64,000 nucleotides of DNA from Bradyrhizobium liaoningense (GCF_018130825.1 NZ_JAFCJS010000001.1:1612001-1676000), one strand, 5' to 3'; positions 15,996-26,664 are shown, numbered from the stretch's first letter. Made by a program: numbers and translations. The notes: generated by a model from the letters alone, not told the origin.

Positions 15996-17387
15996 ATGAC
16001 CGTTGACGCCGCAACTCTCGAAGCCAGTCTCGCCGCCGCGATCGTTGCGCGAGCGCCTGAGTTGCCGCCCGCGATCCGAACCCTCGCCTGGGAGCATATT
16101 GCCGATTTCGTTGGCGTGGCTGCGGCCGGCCTGCGCTCCGAGACCTTTCTGCGCGTTTCACACGTACTTGCGCCGCGGCCGTCGGCTGCGCCCGGGCACA
16201 CCAGAATTTGGGGCGGAGCGGGCTTTCTGCCGGCGCGCGACGCTGCGCTGCTCAACGCGGTCGCAGGCCATATCGATGATTTCGACGACGACGAGGCGGA
16301 ACTGTCGCTGTCGCATCCGACGGTCACGGTGCTGACTGCGGCGGCGGCCGCAGTCGAGCTCGCGTCCGTCTCCGGAGCCAGGCTCGTCGAGGCCTATGTC
16401 GCGGGCGTCGAGTTGATCATGCGCCTCGGACCGTTGCTCAACCCCTCGCACTACACGCGCGGTTTCCACGCGACCGCGACGCTGGGTGCGCTTGGCGCCG
16501 CCGCGGCCGCGGGCCTCGTTTTCGATCTGGCCCCCGAGCGCATGCGGCATGCGCTCGGAATTGCGGCCTCACTCGCTGGCGGCCTACGCAGCAATTTCGG
16601 CAGCGACACGAAATCGCTCCAGACCGGCAACGCCGCGCGGAGCGGAGTCATGGCGGCAGAACTGGCCCGCGGCGGCTTCTCGTCGACGCCCGGCAGCCTG
16701 TTCGGCCCGACGGGTTTTGTGAAGGTCTTCGGCGGCCAGGCCTTGCAGATGGAGCCCGCCGATTTCGGTCGTCCCTGGCTGCTCGATTCTCCCGGCGTGA
16801 CGATCAAGGCCTATCCCTGCTGCACCTGCGCGCACACCGCGCTCGATTCGCTCTTCGCCCTGATGTCGGAGCGCAACCTCGATCCGGCCGCGATCCGCTC
16901 CATCGAGGTCGACGTCGACGAGGCGGCGCCGGGCATCCTGATCCATGACGGCGCGAGGACCGCGCTGGAGGGCAAGTTCAGCATGCCCTATTGCCTTGCC
17001 GTCGGGCTGATGCGCGGCCGGCTCGGCCTTGCCGAATTCGACGACGCGCTCGCCGCCGACGATCGCGTGCGTGCATTGATGGCGCGCATCGTGATGAAGC
17101 CCGACGCCAGCCTGCCGAAGGCCGGCGGCGGCATCTCGCTGGCGAGTCGCCTGCGGATCATTTTTGAGGACGGCTCGATCGTCGAGCGCTACACGGAGCA
17201 GCCGAGTGGCAGCCGCCGGCATCGGCTCAGCCGCGCACGGTTGCGCGAAAAGTTCCTCGCGAATGCCGGCAGCGTGCTTGGCGCGGCGGCGGCTTCGACC
17301 TTCGAAACCTTGCTTGGCGCCGATGCGCTTGCCGATGCGGCCCGATGCTTCGACGCGCTCTGCGCGCCGCAGGGCCCCTTGATCTAG
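15996..17387 (+). CDS. MmgE/PrpD family protein
   Basis: The ATG at 15996 gives 463 residues; the upstream in-frame extension only overlaps the permease gene. The protein belongs to the family that includes 2-methylcitrate dehydratase and iminodisuccinate epimerase. Family features are LLNAVAGHIDDFDDDEAELS, HYTRGFHATATLGALGAAA and GIAASLAGGLRSNFGSDTKS. Adjacent propionate genes are absent, so methylcitrate metabolism is unlikely. Sitting between an amino-acid transporter and an FAD amine oxidase-like gene, it more likely acts on the imported compound as a dehydratase or epimerase; this is inference. Confidence 0.88.
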   Translation: MTVDAATLEASLAAAIVARAPELPPAIRTLAWEHIADFVGVAAAGLRSETFLRVSHVLAPRPSAAPGHTRIWGGAGFLPARDAALLNAVAGHIDDFDDDEAELSLSHPTVTVLTAAAAAVELASVSGARLVEAYVAGVELIMRLGPLLNPSHYTRGFHATATLGALGAAAAAGLVFDLAPERMRHALGIAASLAGGLRSNFGSDTKSLQTGNAARSGVMAAELARGGFSSTPGSLFGPTGFVKVFGGQALQMEPADFGRPWLLDSPGVTIKAYPCCTCAHTALDSLFALMSERNLDPAAIRSIEVDVDEAAPGILIHDGARTALEGKFSMPYCLAVGLMRGRLGLAEFDDALAADDRVRALMARIVMKPDASLPKAGGGISLASRLRIIFEDGSIVERYTEQPSGSRRHRLSRARLREKFLANAGSVLGAAAASTFETLLGADALADAARCFDALCAPQGPLI

Positions 17388-17390
17388 GAG

Positions 17391-18689
17391 ATGAAGATGG
17401 ACGTTTCGCAGCTCATCACGGACCCCTATTGGTGGGACGCCGCGCCTCCCGAGGACGCCAGGGATCCGCTTCCGGCCAAAGCCGACGTCGTCGTCGTCGG
17501 CAGCGGCTATAGCGGGTTGTCAGCCGCGGCCGAGCTCGCCAGGAACGGTACCGACACGGTGGTGCTGGATGCCGAAGCGCTGGGCGCCGGCGCGAGCACG
17601 CGTAGCGGCGGCATGGTCTCCAGCGGTCAGAAGATGGTGATGACGGGCGCCGTGCGCGGCAAGGCGCGCGAGCGCGTGTCGGATCTGCTGGCCGACTCCG
17701 TCGCATCGTTCGAGCACATCGAGAACCTGATCGCCCAGGAGAAGCTCGACGCGGGCTATCACAAGAGCGGCCGCTACTTCGCTGCCTTTGTGCCGAAGCA
17801 TTTCGATCGCCTGCGCAGGCAGGGCGAACTGCTGCACCAGATGACGGGCGTGACCGTGCACACCATCCCCCGCAGCGAGCAGCAGCGCATCACGGCGACC
17901 GAGTTCTATCACGGCGGCATCGTGGTCGACGACTATGGCGGGCTGCATCCGGGACTCTATGCGCGCTCACTGCGTGACCTCGCGCGCCGCTGCGGTGCCC
18001 GCCTGTTCTCGCACGCGCCGGTCAAGGCGATCGAGCGCGAGGAGGGCGGCTTTCGCGTTGTCACCGGGCGGGGTGAAGTGCGTGCGCGCGAGGTGGTGGT
18101 GGCGACCAACGGCTATACCGGCCAGGCGACGCCGCGGCTGCGCAAGCGGGTCATTCCGGTCTACAGCTACCAGATCGCGACCGAACCGCTCCCGCCCGAA
18201 TTGATGGATGCGATCAATCCCGGCCGGCGCATGATCTCCGACAGCCAGCGTGAGCTGTACTATACACGGCCTTCGCCCGATGGCACGCGGATCCTGTTCG
18301 GCAGCCGTCCGAGCTTCGTCGATGTCGACGAGCGCACGGCGGCGACGACGCTCGCCGCCCGGCTCGAGGAGGTCTGGCCGCAGCTCTCCAAGTTCCGGAT
18401 CACGCATTCCTGGCGCGGCAAGGTCGCGATGACCTTCGACAAGGTCGCGCATATGGGGACCGACGAAGGCGTCCATTTCGCGATGGGCTGCAACGGCAAC
18501 GGCGTCGCGCTGATGACCTATCTAGGCCATCAGACCGCGCTCAAGATTCTCGGCAAGGCGAACAGGCGCGTTGCGTTCGATGCGCCCGAGTTTCCGACCG
18601 AGTTCTACTATGGCGGTCGACCATGGTTCCTCCCGATCGTCAGCGCCTGGTATCACCTGCGTGACGGCATCGACCGGCGGTTCTCCTGA
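17391..18689 (+). CDS. FAD-dependent oxidoreductase (DAO/PuuB-like)
   Basis: This 432-residue flavoprotein belongs to the D-amino-acid oxidase/GlyDH superfamily, closest in feel to gamma-glutamylputrescine oxidase (PuuB). The N-terminal tail DPYWWDAAPPE is typical of that group; the dinucleotide loop is VVVVGSGYSGLSAAAELAR, and GAGASTRSGGMVSSGQ follows. The C-terminal MGCNGNGVALMTYLGHQ is the second FAD contact. It starts three bases after the MmgE/PrpD stop and ends the operon. Oxidative deamination of an imported amino acid or amine is the expected role. Confidence 0.9.
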   Translation: MKMDVSQLITDPYWWDAAPPEDARDPLPAKADVVVVGSGYSGLSAAAELARNGTDTVVLDAEALGAGASTRSGGMVSSGQKMVMTGAVRGKARERVSDLLADSVASFEHIENLIAQEKLDAGYHKSGRYFAAFVPKHFDRLRRQGELLHQMTGVTVHTIPRSEQQRITATEFYHGGIVVDDYGGLHPGLYARSLRDLARRCGARLFSHAPVKAIEREEGGFRVVTGRGEVRAREVVVATNGYTGQATPRLRKRVIPVYSYQIATEPLPPELMDAINPGRRMISDSQRELYYTRPSPDGTRILFGSRPSFVDVDERTAATTLAARLEEVWPQLSKFRITHSWRGKVAMTFDKVAHMGTDEGVHFAMGCNGNGVALMTYLGHQTALKILGKANRRVAFDAPEFPTEFYYGGRPWFLPIVSAWYHLRDGIDRRFS

Positions 18690-18706
18690 TCGGAGCGGTA
18701 ACGAAG

Positions 18707-20104
18707 CTAGACGTGGATGGCGTGGCCGAGCGCCTTGAAGGCGGCTTCCTGGATCGCTTCGCCCAGCGTGGGATGCGCGTGGATCGTGCCGGCGATGTCC
18801 TGCAAGACCGCGCCCATCTCGATCGCGAGGCCAAACGCGGCAGAAAGCTCCGATACGCCCTGGCCGACCGCCTGGATACCAAGGACGCGCTGATTGTCGG
18901 CCCTGGCGACGACGCGCACAAAGCCGGGCTCGCCATGGCGCGTCATCGCGCGGCCGTTGGCTGCAAAGGGAAATTGCCCAACCTTGATGTCGATGCCTGC
19001 TCGGCGAGCCTCTTCCGGTGACAGGCCCGCCGAGACGATCTCGGGATCGGTGAAGCAGATCGCCGGGATGCACTGCTTGTCCCATGCGCGCGGCATGCCG
19101 GCGGCGATTTCCGCCACCATCTCGCCCTGCGCCATGGCGCGATGGGCCAGCATCGGTTCTCCCGTGACATCGCCGATCGCGTAGATGCCGCGCATCGAGG
19201 TCTCGCAATGCTGGCCGATCCGAATGAAGCCGCCGTCCATGTCGAGCACGAGCTGCTCCAGCCCCAATGCGGCAGTGACCGGCGCGCGCCCGACCGTGAC
19301 GAGAATCTTGTCAGCCTTCAGGCTGCGCTCGCGGCCGTCGGCCGTCTCGACGCGCAATCCGTCGCTCTTAGCGGTGAGGCCGAGCGCCTTGGCGCCGGAC
19401 ATCACTTCGACGCCGAGCGCGCTCAGGCGTCTTGTGATCGGAGCGGTCAGCTCGGCATCGTAGAGCGGCAGGACGTTGTCCTGCGCCTCCACCACGGTCA
19501 CCTTGCTCCCCAGCTTGGCGAAGGCGGTCCCGAGTTCGAGCCCGATATAGCCGCCGCCGACGACGACAAGGGACTTTGGCACTTCTGCGAGCGAGAGAGC
19601 GCCGGTCGAGGAGATGACCCTGCCGCCGAACGGCAGCGACGGCAACTCGACGGGCGCCGAGCCGGTCGCGATCACGACCGTCTCGGCCTTGATCGTCTTC
19701 GGGCCGGTCTCGGTCTCGACGACGATCGTCTTGCCGTCGCGGAAGCGTGCATGGCCCTGCACGATCTTGACCTTGGCCTTGCGGAGCAGCGCGGCGACGC
19801 CGTTGTTCAGGCGTTGGACGATGCCGTCCTTCCAGGCGATCGCCTGCTTGAAGTCCAGTGCTGGTTGCGCGGCCGTCAGGCCGAACGGTGTCTTGCCGCT
19901 GGCGGCCTCCGTCAGCTTCTCGAATTCCTCGGCAACGTGAATCATCGCCTTGGAGGGAATGCAGCCGACGTTCAGGCAGCTTCCGCCCAGCTTGCCGCGT
20001 TCGACGAGGACGGTGTCGAGGCCGAGCTGGCCGGCGCGGATCGCGCACACATAGCCGCCGGGGCCGCCACCGATAACGACAAGCTGACAGGTGATCTCGG
20101 TCAT
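18707..20104 (-). CDS. lpdA: Dihydrolipoyl dehydrogenase, E3 of the branched-chain 2-oxoacid complex
   Basis: This FAD enzyme re-oxidises the lipoyl arm of E2 and makes NADH. Its 465 residues carry the redox disulfide at Cys43 and Cys48 (GGSCLNVGCIPSKAM), the NAD loop VVVGGGYIGLELGTAFAKLG, AIGDVTGEPMLAHRAMAQGE, and the C-terminal active-site HAHPTLGE. It is the last gene of the bkd operon, 13 bases after the E2 stop, matching the lpdV position in pseudomonads. It converges with the FAD oxidoreductase gene on its other side. Confidence 0.95.
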   Translation of the reverse strand: MTEITCQLVVIGGGPGGYVCAIRAGQLGLDTVLVERGKLGGSCLNVGCIPSKAMIHVAEEFEKLTEAASGKTPFGLTAAQPALDFKQAIAWKDGIVQRLNNGVAALLRKAKVKIVQGHARFRDGKTIVVETETGPKTIKAETVVIATGSAPVELPSLPFGGRVISSTGALSLAEVPKSLVVVGGGYIGLELGTAFAKLGSKVTVVEAQDNVLPLYDAELTAPITRRLSALGVEVMSGAKALGLTAKSDGLRVETADGRERSLKADKILVTVGRAPVTAALGLEQLVLDMDGGFIRIGQHCETSMRGIYAIGDVTGEPMLAHRAMAQGEMVAEIAAGMPRAWDKQCIPAICFTDPEIVSAGLSPEEARRAGIDIKVGQFPFAANGRAMTRHGEPGFVRVVARADNQRVLGIQAVGQGVSELSAAFGLAIEMGAVLQDIAGTIHAHPTLGEAIQEAAFKALGHAIHV

Positions 20105-20117
20105 TGCTTCTTCCGTC

Positions 20118-21401
20118 TCAGGGATCGACGAAGATCGTCGCCGGATTCTCCAGCAGCTCCTTGAGCCTCTGCACGAAGACGGCCGCGTCCCATCCGTCGA
20201 TGACGCGGTGATCGAAGCTGGAGGAGAGGTTCATCATCTTGCAGGGCACGAACTGCGTGCCGTCCCAGAGCGGACGCACCGCGATCTTGTTGACGCCGAC
20301 GATGGCAACTTCGGGATGGTTGATCACCGGCGTGGTCGCAAGGCCGCCGAGCGCGCCGAGCGAGGTGATGGTGATGGTCGAGCCGGTCAGTTCCTCGCGC
20401 GTCGCGGTGCCCTCGCGGGCGCGCTGCGCGAGGCGATTCAGCTCGATGCTGCAATCGCGGAGGTCTCGCGCCTCCACATGCTTCACCACGGGCACGACGA
20501 GGCCCGACGGGGTCTGGGTCGCGATGCCGATATGGATGCCGGCATGCTGATGCACGATGCCGGCCTCGTCGTCATAGAGCGCGTTGAGCGCGGGCTGTTC
20601 GGCAAGCGCCTTGGCCATGGCACGCATCAGGAACGGCAGCAGCGTCAGCTTGGGATGCTCCGGCGTCGGCTTCCTGTTCAGCGACGCGCGAAGATCCTCC
20701 AGCGGCGAGACGTTGACTTCCTCGATGATGGTGATGTGCGGAATGCGTGACTTCGACAGCGCCATCTTCTCGGCAATGCGGCGGCGCAAGCCCACCACCT
20801 TGACGTCGGTGATGGCGGTCTTCGGGCTCAGGCCGCGACCGTGGACCGGCGCCGGTCCGCGCGACAGGAAGCCGTCGATGTCCTCGTGGGTGATGCGTCC
20901 GGCGGGGCCCGTGCCGTGAACCTGACGCAGGTCGATGCCGGCTTCGCGCGCCTTGAGGCGTATCGCGGGCGAGGCCAGCGGCTTCTCGCCCGGCGCGCGG
21001 CGGACCGCAGATGTGGGTGATGGCGGGGTCTCGATCGCCGCGGGGTGAACGCGGGCGGCGGGCTCCGGCCGAGCATCCGGGGCTTCGGCTTTCGTCGCGG
21101 CCGGTGGCGCTGGGGCGTCCTTCGCCGGCGCCTCGTCTTTGGGCTCTGCGGCGTCGTCGCCGGCGACCTTGAGCTTCACGAGCGTCGAGCCGATCGCCAC
21201 GGCTTCGCCGATCTGGGCGCCGATCCAGCTGATCTCGCCAGCGAGCGGCGAGGGAATTTCGACCGAAGCCTTGTCGGTCATCACGGTGGCAAGCAAATCG
21301 TCCTCGCGGACGAGATCGCCCAGCTTGACGTGCCATTCGACCAGCTCGGCTTCGGCAATGCCTTCCCCGATGTCCGGAAGCTTGACGCTGCGCTCGCCCA
21401 T
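20118..21401 (-). CDS. bkdB: Branched-chain 2-oxoacid dehydrogenase E2 (dihydrolipoyl acyltransferase)
   Basis: Start at the ATG at 21401, whose first base is the last base of the E1 beta stop (TGATG). The 427-residue chain has one lipoyl domain with Lys44 in MTDKASVEIPSP, an Ala/Pro-rich linker, a peripheral-subunit-binding domain (ASPAIRLKAREAGIDLRQVH) and a catalytic domain ending SSFDHRVIDGWDAAVF, which holds the HxxxDG motif. The single lipoyl domain and size match BkdB. It transfers branched acyl groups from E1 to CoA. Confidence 0.95.
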   Translation of the reverse strand: MGERSVKLPDIGEGIAEAELVEWHVKLGDLVREDDLLATVMTDKASVEIPSPLAGEISWIGAQIGEAVAIGSTLVKLKVAGDDAAEPKDEAPAKDAPAPPAATKAEAPDARPEPAARVHPAAIETPPSPTSAVRRAPGEKPLASPAIRLKAREAGIDLRQVHGTGPAGRITHEDIDGFLSRGPAPVHGRGLSPKTAITDVKVVGLRRRIAEKMALSKSRIPHITIIEEVNVSPLEDLRASLNRKPTPEHPKLTLLPFLMRAMAKALAEQPALNALYDDEAGIVHQHAGIHIGIATQTPSGLVVPVVKHVEARDLRDCSIELNRLAQRAREGTATREELTGSTITITSLGALGGLATTPVINHPEVAIVGVNKIAVRPLWDGTQFVPCKMMNLSSSFDHRVIDGWDAAVFVQRLKELLENPATIFVDP

Positions 21402-22417
21402 CAGCGTGCCTCCGCGATGTCGCGCAGCGCCTGCCCGAGTCTGATTGGGCCGGGGAAATAGTCCCATTCCTGCGCATGCGGGTAGGGCGTGTCCCAGCCG
21501 GTGACGCGCATCACCGGCGCTTCGAGATGATAGAAGCAGTGCTCCTGCACCAGCGCCGTCAGCTCCGCGCCGAAGCCGGAAGTCAGGGTGGCCTCATGCA
21601 GTACGATGCAGCGGCCGGTCTTGGCGACCGAAGCCACGATCGTCTCGAGATCGAGCGGAAGCAGGGTGCGCAAGTCGATGACATCGGCATCGACTCCCGT
21701 CTCCTCGACGGCGGCGAGAGCGACGTGAACCATGGTGCCGTAGGCAAGGATGGTGACAGCCTCGCCGGCCCGACGCGTCACGGCCTTGCCGAGGGGCGTG
21801 GTGTAATGTCCGTCCGGCACTTCGGAGAGCTCGTGCCTCGCCCATGCGGTGACCGGGCGATCGTGATGACCGTCGAACGGGCCGTTGTAGAGCCGCTTGG
21901 GCTCCAGAAAAATGACGGGGTCCGGATCCTCGATGGCCGCGATCAGGAGGCCCTTCGCATCATAGGGATTGGACGGCACTACGGTCTTCAGTCCCGCGAC
22001 ATGCGTGAACAGCGCCTCGGGACTCTGGCTGTGGGTTTGTCCGCCGAAAATGCCGCCGCCGGTCGGCATGCGAATGACCAGGGGACAGGTGAAGTCGCCG
22101 GCCGAACGATAACGCAAGCGAGCTGCCTCCGAGACGATCTGGTCGTAAGCCGGATACATGTAGTCGGCGAACTGAAGCTCGACGCAGGGGCGTAAGCCGT
22201 AGGCGGCCATGCCGATCGCGGTGCCGACGATGCCGCATTCGCTGATCGGCGCGTCGAAACAGCGCGAGACGCCGTACTTCTGCTGCAGGCCCTGCGTGCA
22301 GCGGAACACTCCGCCGAAGAAACCGACGTCCTCGCCATAGACCACGACGTCGTCGTTGCGAGCCATCGAGACGTCGAGCGCCGAACGGATTGCCTCGATC
22401 ATCGTCATGCGCGGCAT
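21401..22417 (-). CDS. bkdA2: Branched-chain 2-oxoacid dehydrogenase E1 beta subunit
   Basis: The ATG at 22417 gives 338 residues, the size of pseudomonad BkdA2, beginning MPRMTMIEAIRSALDVSM. Typical features are VVVYGEDVGFFGGVFRCTQG, PISECGIVGTAIGMAAYGLR, the FADYMYPAYDQIVSEAA segment and VIDLRTLLPLDLETIV. With E1 alpha it forms the thiamine-diphosphate decarboxylase for 2-oxo acids of leucine, isoleucine and valine. It starts four bases after the E1 alpha stop and overlaps the E2 start by one base. Confidence 0.95.
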   Translation of the reverse strand: MPRMTMIEAIRSALDVSMARNDDVVVYGEDVGFFGGVFRCTQGLQQKYGVSRCFDAPISECGIVGTAIGMAAYGLRPCVELQFADYMYPAYDQIVSEAARLRYRSAGDFTCPLVIRMPTGGGIFGGQTHSQSPEALFTHVAGLKTVVPSNPYDAKGLLIAAIEDPDPVIFLEPKRLYNGPFDGHHDRPVTAWARHELSEVPDGHYTTPLGKAVTRRAGEAVTILAYGTMVHVALAAVEETGVDADVIDLRTLLPLDLETIVASVAKTGRCIVLHEATLTSGFGAELTALVQEHCFYHLEAPVMRVTGWDTPYPHAQEWDYFPGPIRLGQALRDIAEAR

Positions 22418-22421
22418 CGCA

Positions 22422-23965
<1,544 letters not shown>

Positions 23966-24089
23966 GTCACGTTCTCTCGCGGCCCATGATAATCTCCTGT
24001 TTCAAGAAAATTTCCCAAAATTCAGGCAGGTGTGCCAAAATGGCGGAAGGTCTTCCCGGCAAAATACCAAATGACAGAAGGATTTACCG
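23966..24089. promoter_or_regulatory. Divergent control region between bkd operon and Lrp gene
   Basis: This 124-base gap is A+T-richer than its surroundings, with TTTCAAGAAAATTTCCCAAA around 23999-24018 and further A-runs toward 24070. Lrp-type regulators bind such regions cooperatively. No single clear palindrome stands out, so I mark the whole gap. Confidence 0.4.
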
Positions 24090-24590
24090 ATGCCCTCCAA
24101 GCGCAGCTCTGTCGAGGAGCTTGATCAACTGGATCGCCGGATTCTCTCGGCGCTTTGCGAGGACGGCCGGTTGACGACGAGTGCGCTGGCGGAGCAGGTC
24201 GGGCTCTCGAGCTCGCCGTGCTGGACCAGGGTGAAGCGCCTGGAGGAAAACGGCGCCATCGAGAAATATGTCGCGGTGCTCAATCACGCCCATCTCGGCT
24301 ACAACAATATCGCCTTTGTCGAGATCACGCTGGACAAGCATGACGAGAAGGTACTCGAGCGCTTCGGCGCCGCCCTGTCGCGTATTCCGGAGGTGATGGA
24401 AGCCTATCTGGTGACCGGTGAATACGACTACCTCATTAAGGTCGTGGTGCGGGATACCGATCACTACGAGCGCTTCCTGCGACAGGCTTTGTACAGGATA
24501 CCGGGCATCCGGCAGTCGCGAACGACGTTCGGCTTGCGCACCCTGAAGCGCCAGATCTCGATCGACCCTTCCAAGGCCGGTCAGCCCTGA
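24090..24590 (+). CDS. bkdR: Lrp/AsnC-family regulator, probable bkd activator
   Basis: The protein has 166 residues with an N-terminal helix-turn-helix (LTTSALAEQVGLSSSPCWTR) and a C-terminal RAM (ACT-like) effector domain, including AYLVTGEYDYLIKVVVRDT and a closing PGIRQSRTTFGLRTLK. It is divergent from the bkd operon in the same arrangement as bkdR of pseudomonads, where the Lrp-like protein activates the operon in the presence of branched-chain amino acids. The name is given on this context and carries moderate certainty; the family call is firm. Confidence 0.85.
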   Translation: MPSKRSSVEELDQLDRRILSALCEDGRLTTSALAEQVGLSSSPCWTRVKRLEENGAIEKYVAVLNHAHLGYNNIAFVEITLDKHDEKVLERFGAALSRIPEVMEAYLVTGEYDYLIKVVVRDTDHYERFLRQALYRIPGIRQSRTTFGLRTLKRQISIDPSKAGQP

Positions 24591-24697
24591 CATTCGGTTT
24601 GACGCCTGCCCGAGGCGCAGAATCACCGCTATGAAAGCGCGAAAGCAAACGGTGGCGGGCATCCGTCCCTCGCCTCCGTCGACACAGGAGTACACCG

Positions 24698-26179
24698 ATG
24701 ACGAAAGCTGACATCCGATTTCCGGTCGACGGCCGAACCCGAAAGATGTTCGTCGACGGCGCCTGGGTGGAAGCCCGCTCGGGCAAGGTCTTCGAGACGC
24801 GCAACCCCGCGACCGGCGAAGTCATCGGTCGCGTGCCGCGTGGCGAAGCGGCCGACATCAACGCAGCGGTTGCCGCGGCCCGTCGCGCCTTCGTCGGACC
24901 GTGGAGCCGTTTCAAGCCGTTCGAGCGGCAGGCGCTGCTGCTGCGTATCGCCGACCTGTTCGAGCAGCACTGGGAAGAGATCAGCCAATCCGATACGGCC
25001 GATATGGGAATGCCGATCGTCCGGACGCGGGCGAACAAGCTCCGCGTGATCGGCATGCTGCGATACTACGCCGGCATGGCGACCGCGCTCCACGGGCAGA
25101 CCATCGATAATTCGCTGCCAGGGGATATCGTCTCGTTCACCCGGAAGGAGCCCATCGGCGTCGTCGGCGCCATCATTCCGTGGAATGCGCCGACGGCGGC
25201 ATCGGTGTGGAAGATCGGACCCGCGCTCGCGACCGGCTGCACCATCGTGCTCAAGCCGTCGGAAGAGGCGCCGCTGACGCCGCTGCTGATCGCGGATCTG
25301 ATGAACGAGGCTGGTGTGCCGCCCGGCGTCGTCAACGTGGTGACCGGAACCGGGCCGGAGGCCGGCGCGCCTCTGGCCGAACATCCCGGTGTCGACAAGA
25401 TCGTCTTTACCGGCTCCACCGCGACCGGCCAGGCGATCATCCGGGCGTCGGCCGGCAACCTCAAGCGGGTCTCTCTCGAGCTTGGCGGCAAGTCACCGGT
25501 CATCGTCTGCGCCGACGCTGATCTCGACAAGGCCGTGCCGATCGCCGCGATGGCCGCGTTCGCCAATTCAGGCCAGATCTGCATTGCCGGCTCGCGCCTG
25601 TTTGTGGAGCGTAAAATCCATGATGAACTGGTCGAGCGGCTCGGCAAGTTCGCGTCTGCGCTGAAGATCGGCGATGGCGCGGATCCAACGACGGAGATCG
25701 GGCCTCTCGTTTCCCAGCGACAGCTCGACAAGGTCGAGGGCTTCCTGCAAAGCGGTCGCGACGAGGGCGCGAAGGTGGTGGCCGGCGGACGGCGCGCAAA
25801 GGAGGGCAGTCTTGCCAAGGGCAACTTCGTCGAGCCGACCGTGTTCGCCGGTGTCTCCGATGAGATGCAGATCGCCCGCGACGAGATTTTCGGCCCGGTC
25901 ATTTCCGCTCTGCCGTTCGACACGCTCGACGAGGCCGTGGAAAGAGCCAATGCGACGCCCTACGGGCTCGCGGCAGGTGTCTTCACGCGCGACGTCAGCA
26001 AGGCGCACGTGATCTCGCGCAGCCTCCGTGCAGGGTCGGTGTGGGTGAACACCTATCACGCAATCGATCCCGCCATGCCGTTCGGCGGCTACAAGATGAG
26101 CGGATATGGCCGCGAGGGCGGCACCGAACAGCTCGACGAATATCTGCAGACGAAGGGTGTGTGGATTAAGCTGGACTGA
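24698..26179 (+). CDS. Aldehyde dehydrogenase family protein
   Basis: This NAD(P)-dependent aldehyde dehydrogenase has 493 residues, the normal length. The catalytic Cys is in SGQICIAGSRL near residue 295 and the general-base Glu is in LELGGKSPVIV near residue 261; the cofactor segment GAIIPWNAPTAASVWKIGPA and the late EIFGPVISALPF are also present. The closest types are betaine- and other omega-aldehyde dehydrogenases; it lacks the CoA-acylating features of methylmalonate-semialdehyde dehydrogenase, so a direct valine-degradation role is not supported. It lies 107 bases after the Lrp gene and may be regulated separately. Confidence 0.92.
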   Translation: MTKADIRFPVDGRTRKMFVDGAWVEARSGKVFETRNPATGEVIGRVPRGEAADINAAVAAARRAFVGPWSRFKPFERQALLLRIADLFEQHWEEISQSDTADMGMPIVRTRANKLRVIGMLRYYAGMATALHGQTIDNSLPGDIVSFTRKEPIGVVGAIIPWNAPTAASVWKIGPALATGCTIVLKPSEEAPLTPLLIADLMNEAGVPPGVVNVVTGTGPEAGAPLAEHPGVDKIVFTGSTATGQAIIRASAGNLKRVSLELGGKSPVIVCADADLDKAVPIAAMAAFANSGQICIAGSRLFVERKIHDELVERLGKFASALKIGDGADPTTEIGPLVSQRQLDKVEGFLQSGRDEGAKVVAGGRRAKEGSLAKGNFVEPTVFAGVSDEMQIARDEIFGPVISALPFDTLDEAVERANATPYGLAAGVFTRDVSKAHVISRSLRAGSVWVNTYHAIDPAMPFGGYKMSGYGREGGTEQLDEYLQTKGVWIKLD

Positions 26180-26195
26180 CTCGGGGCAACTGCGG

Positions 26196-26495
26196 CTAGG
26201 GCACTCGTTCGACATGGGCGCGGATCGCCTGCCGCTCGGCATCGATCCAGCCATGCTCGCGGGCCTTGGCCACCATCACCGCGTAGCCCTGATCCCAGCT
26301 TGCATCGTCGGGACGGCCCGGCAGGGTCGGGACCAGATCGATCGAGACGAGCGCATTGCGATCGTCGAGAAGCGTGATGCCGTTCCAGCTCTGTGTGTCG
26401 GTGCGGACTTCGGCGCGCAGCACCAGCTTGAACTTTCTGAAGTCGGATGGCTCGGTCAGACGGACGGCGCCGCCGTCCAGGCATTCGATGATCAC
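26196..26495 (-). CDS. Hypothetical protein (99 residues)
   Basis: I do not recognise the family. The protein starts MIIECLDGGAVRLTEPSDFR, has a beta-rich first half (FKLVLRAEVRTD, ITLLDDRNALVSIDLV) and a helical C-terminus ending AIRAHVERVP. It has no signal peptide or membrane span. It converges with the aldehyde dehydrogenase gene, with 16 bases between stops, and the palindromic repeat at 26568 lies upstream. Real-gene status rests on its length, the regular codon use and the absence of a competing frame. Confidence 0.6.
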   Translation of the reverse strand: MIIECLDGGAVRLTEPSDFRKFKLVLRAEVRTDTQSWNGITLLDDRNALVSIDLVPTLPGRPDDASWDQGYAVMVAKAREHGWIDAERQAIRAHVERVP

Positions 26496-26567
26496 GACGC
26501 GGCTCCTTCTTGCGCTCTCGACCTGGTTGGTGACGATGCCAGGATCGCCACCAGGGAAGCGGCTAAA

Positions 26568-26612
26568 GCATGATCCGGAAAAGTGCGAAGCGGTTTTCCG
26601 GAAAGATCATGC
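26568..26612. repeat. Dispersed palindromic repeat (REP-like), unit A
   Basis: GCATGATC (26568-26575) pairs with GATCATGC (26605-26612), and CCGGAAAA (26575-26582) with TTTTCCGG (26594-26601), leaving a short G+C loop. From memory, this element is widely scattered in Bradyrhizobium and Rhodopseudomonas intergenic DNA. It is in a 168-base gap between two leftward genes and may form an mRNA hairpin. Confidence 0.8.
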
Positions 26613-26627
26613 GTAGACAACAACCTG

Positions 26628-26664
26628 AAGCGCGATGACGATTCATCCAGATCTCATCGCGCTT
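26628..26664. repeat. Dispersed palindromic repeat, unit B
   Basis: AAGCGCGATGA (26628-26638) and TCATCGCGCTT (26654-26664) are perfect 11-bp inverted arms around a 15-base loop. The right arm touches the stop codon of the flavin-reductase gene, so the hairpin could also act as its transcription terminator. It lies 15 bases from unit A and the two look like one composite element. Confidence 0.75.

Noticed and set aside
24698..26179. Methylmalonate-semialdehyde dehydrogenase of valine breakdown
   Set aside because: Despite sitting beside the bkd operon, the protein matches general aldehyde dehydrogenases and lacks features of the CoA-acylating MmsA group.
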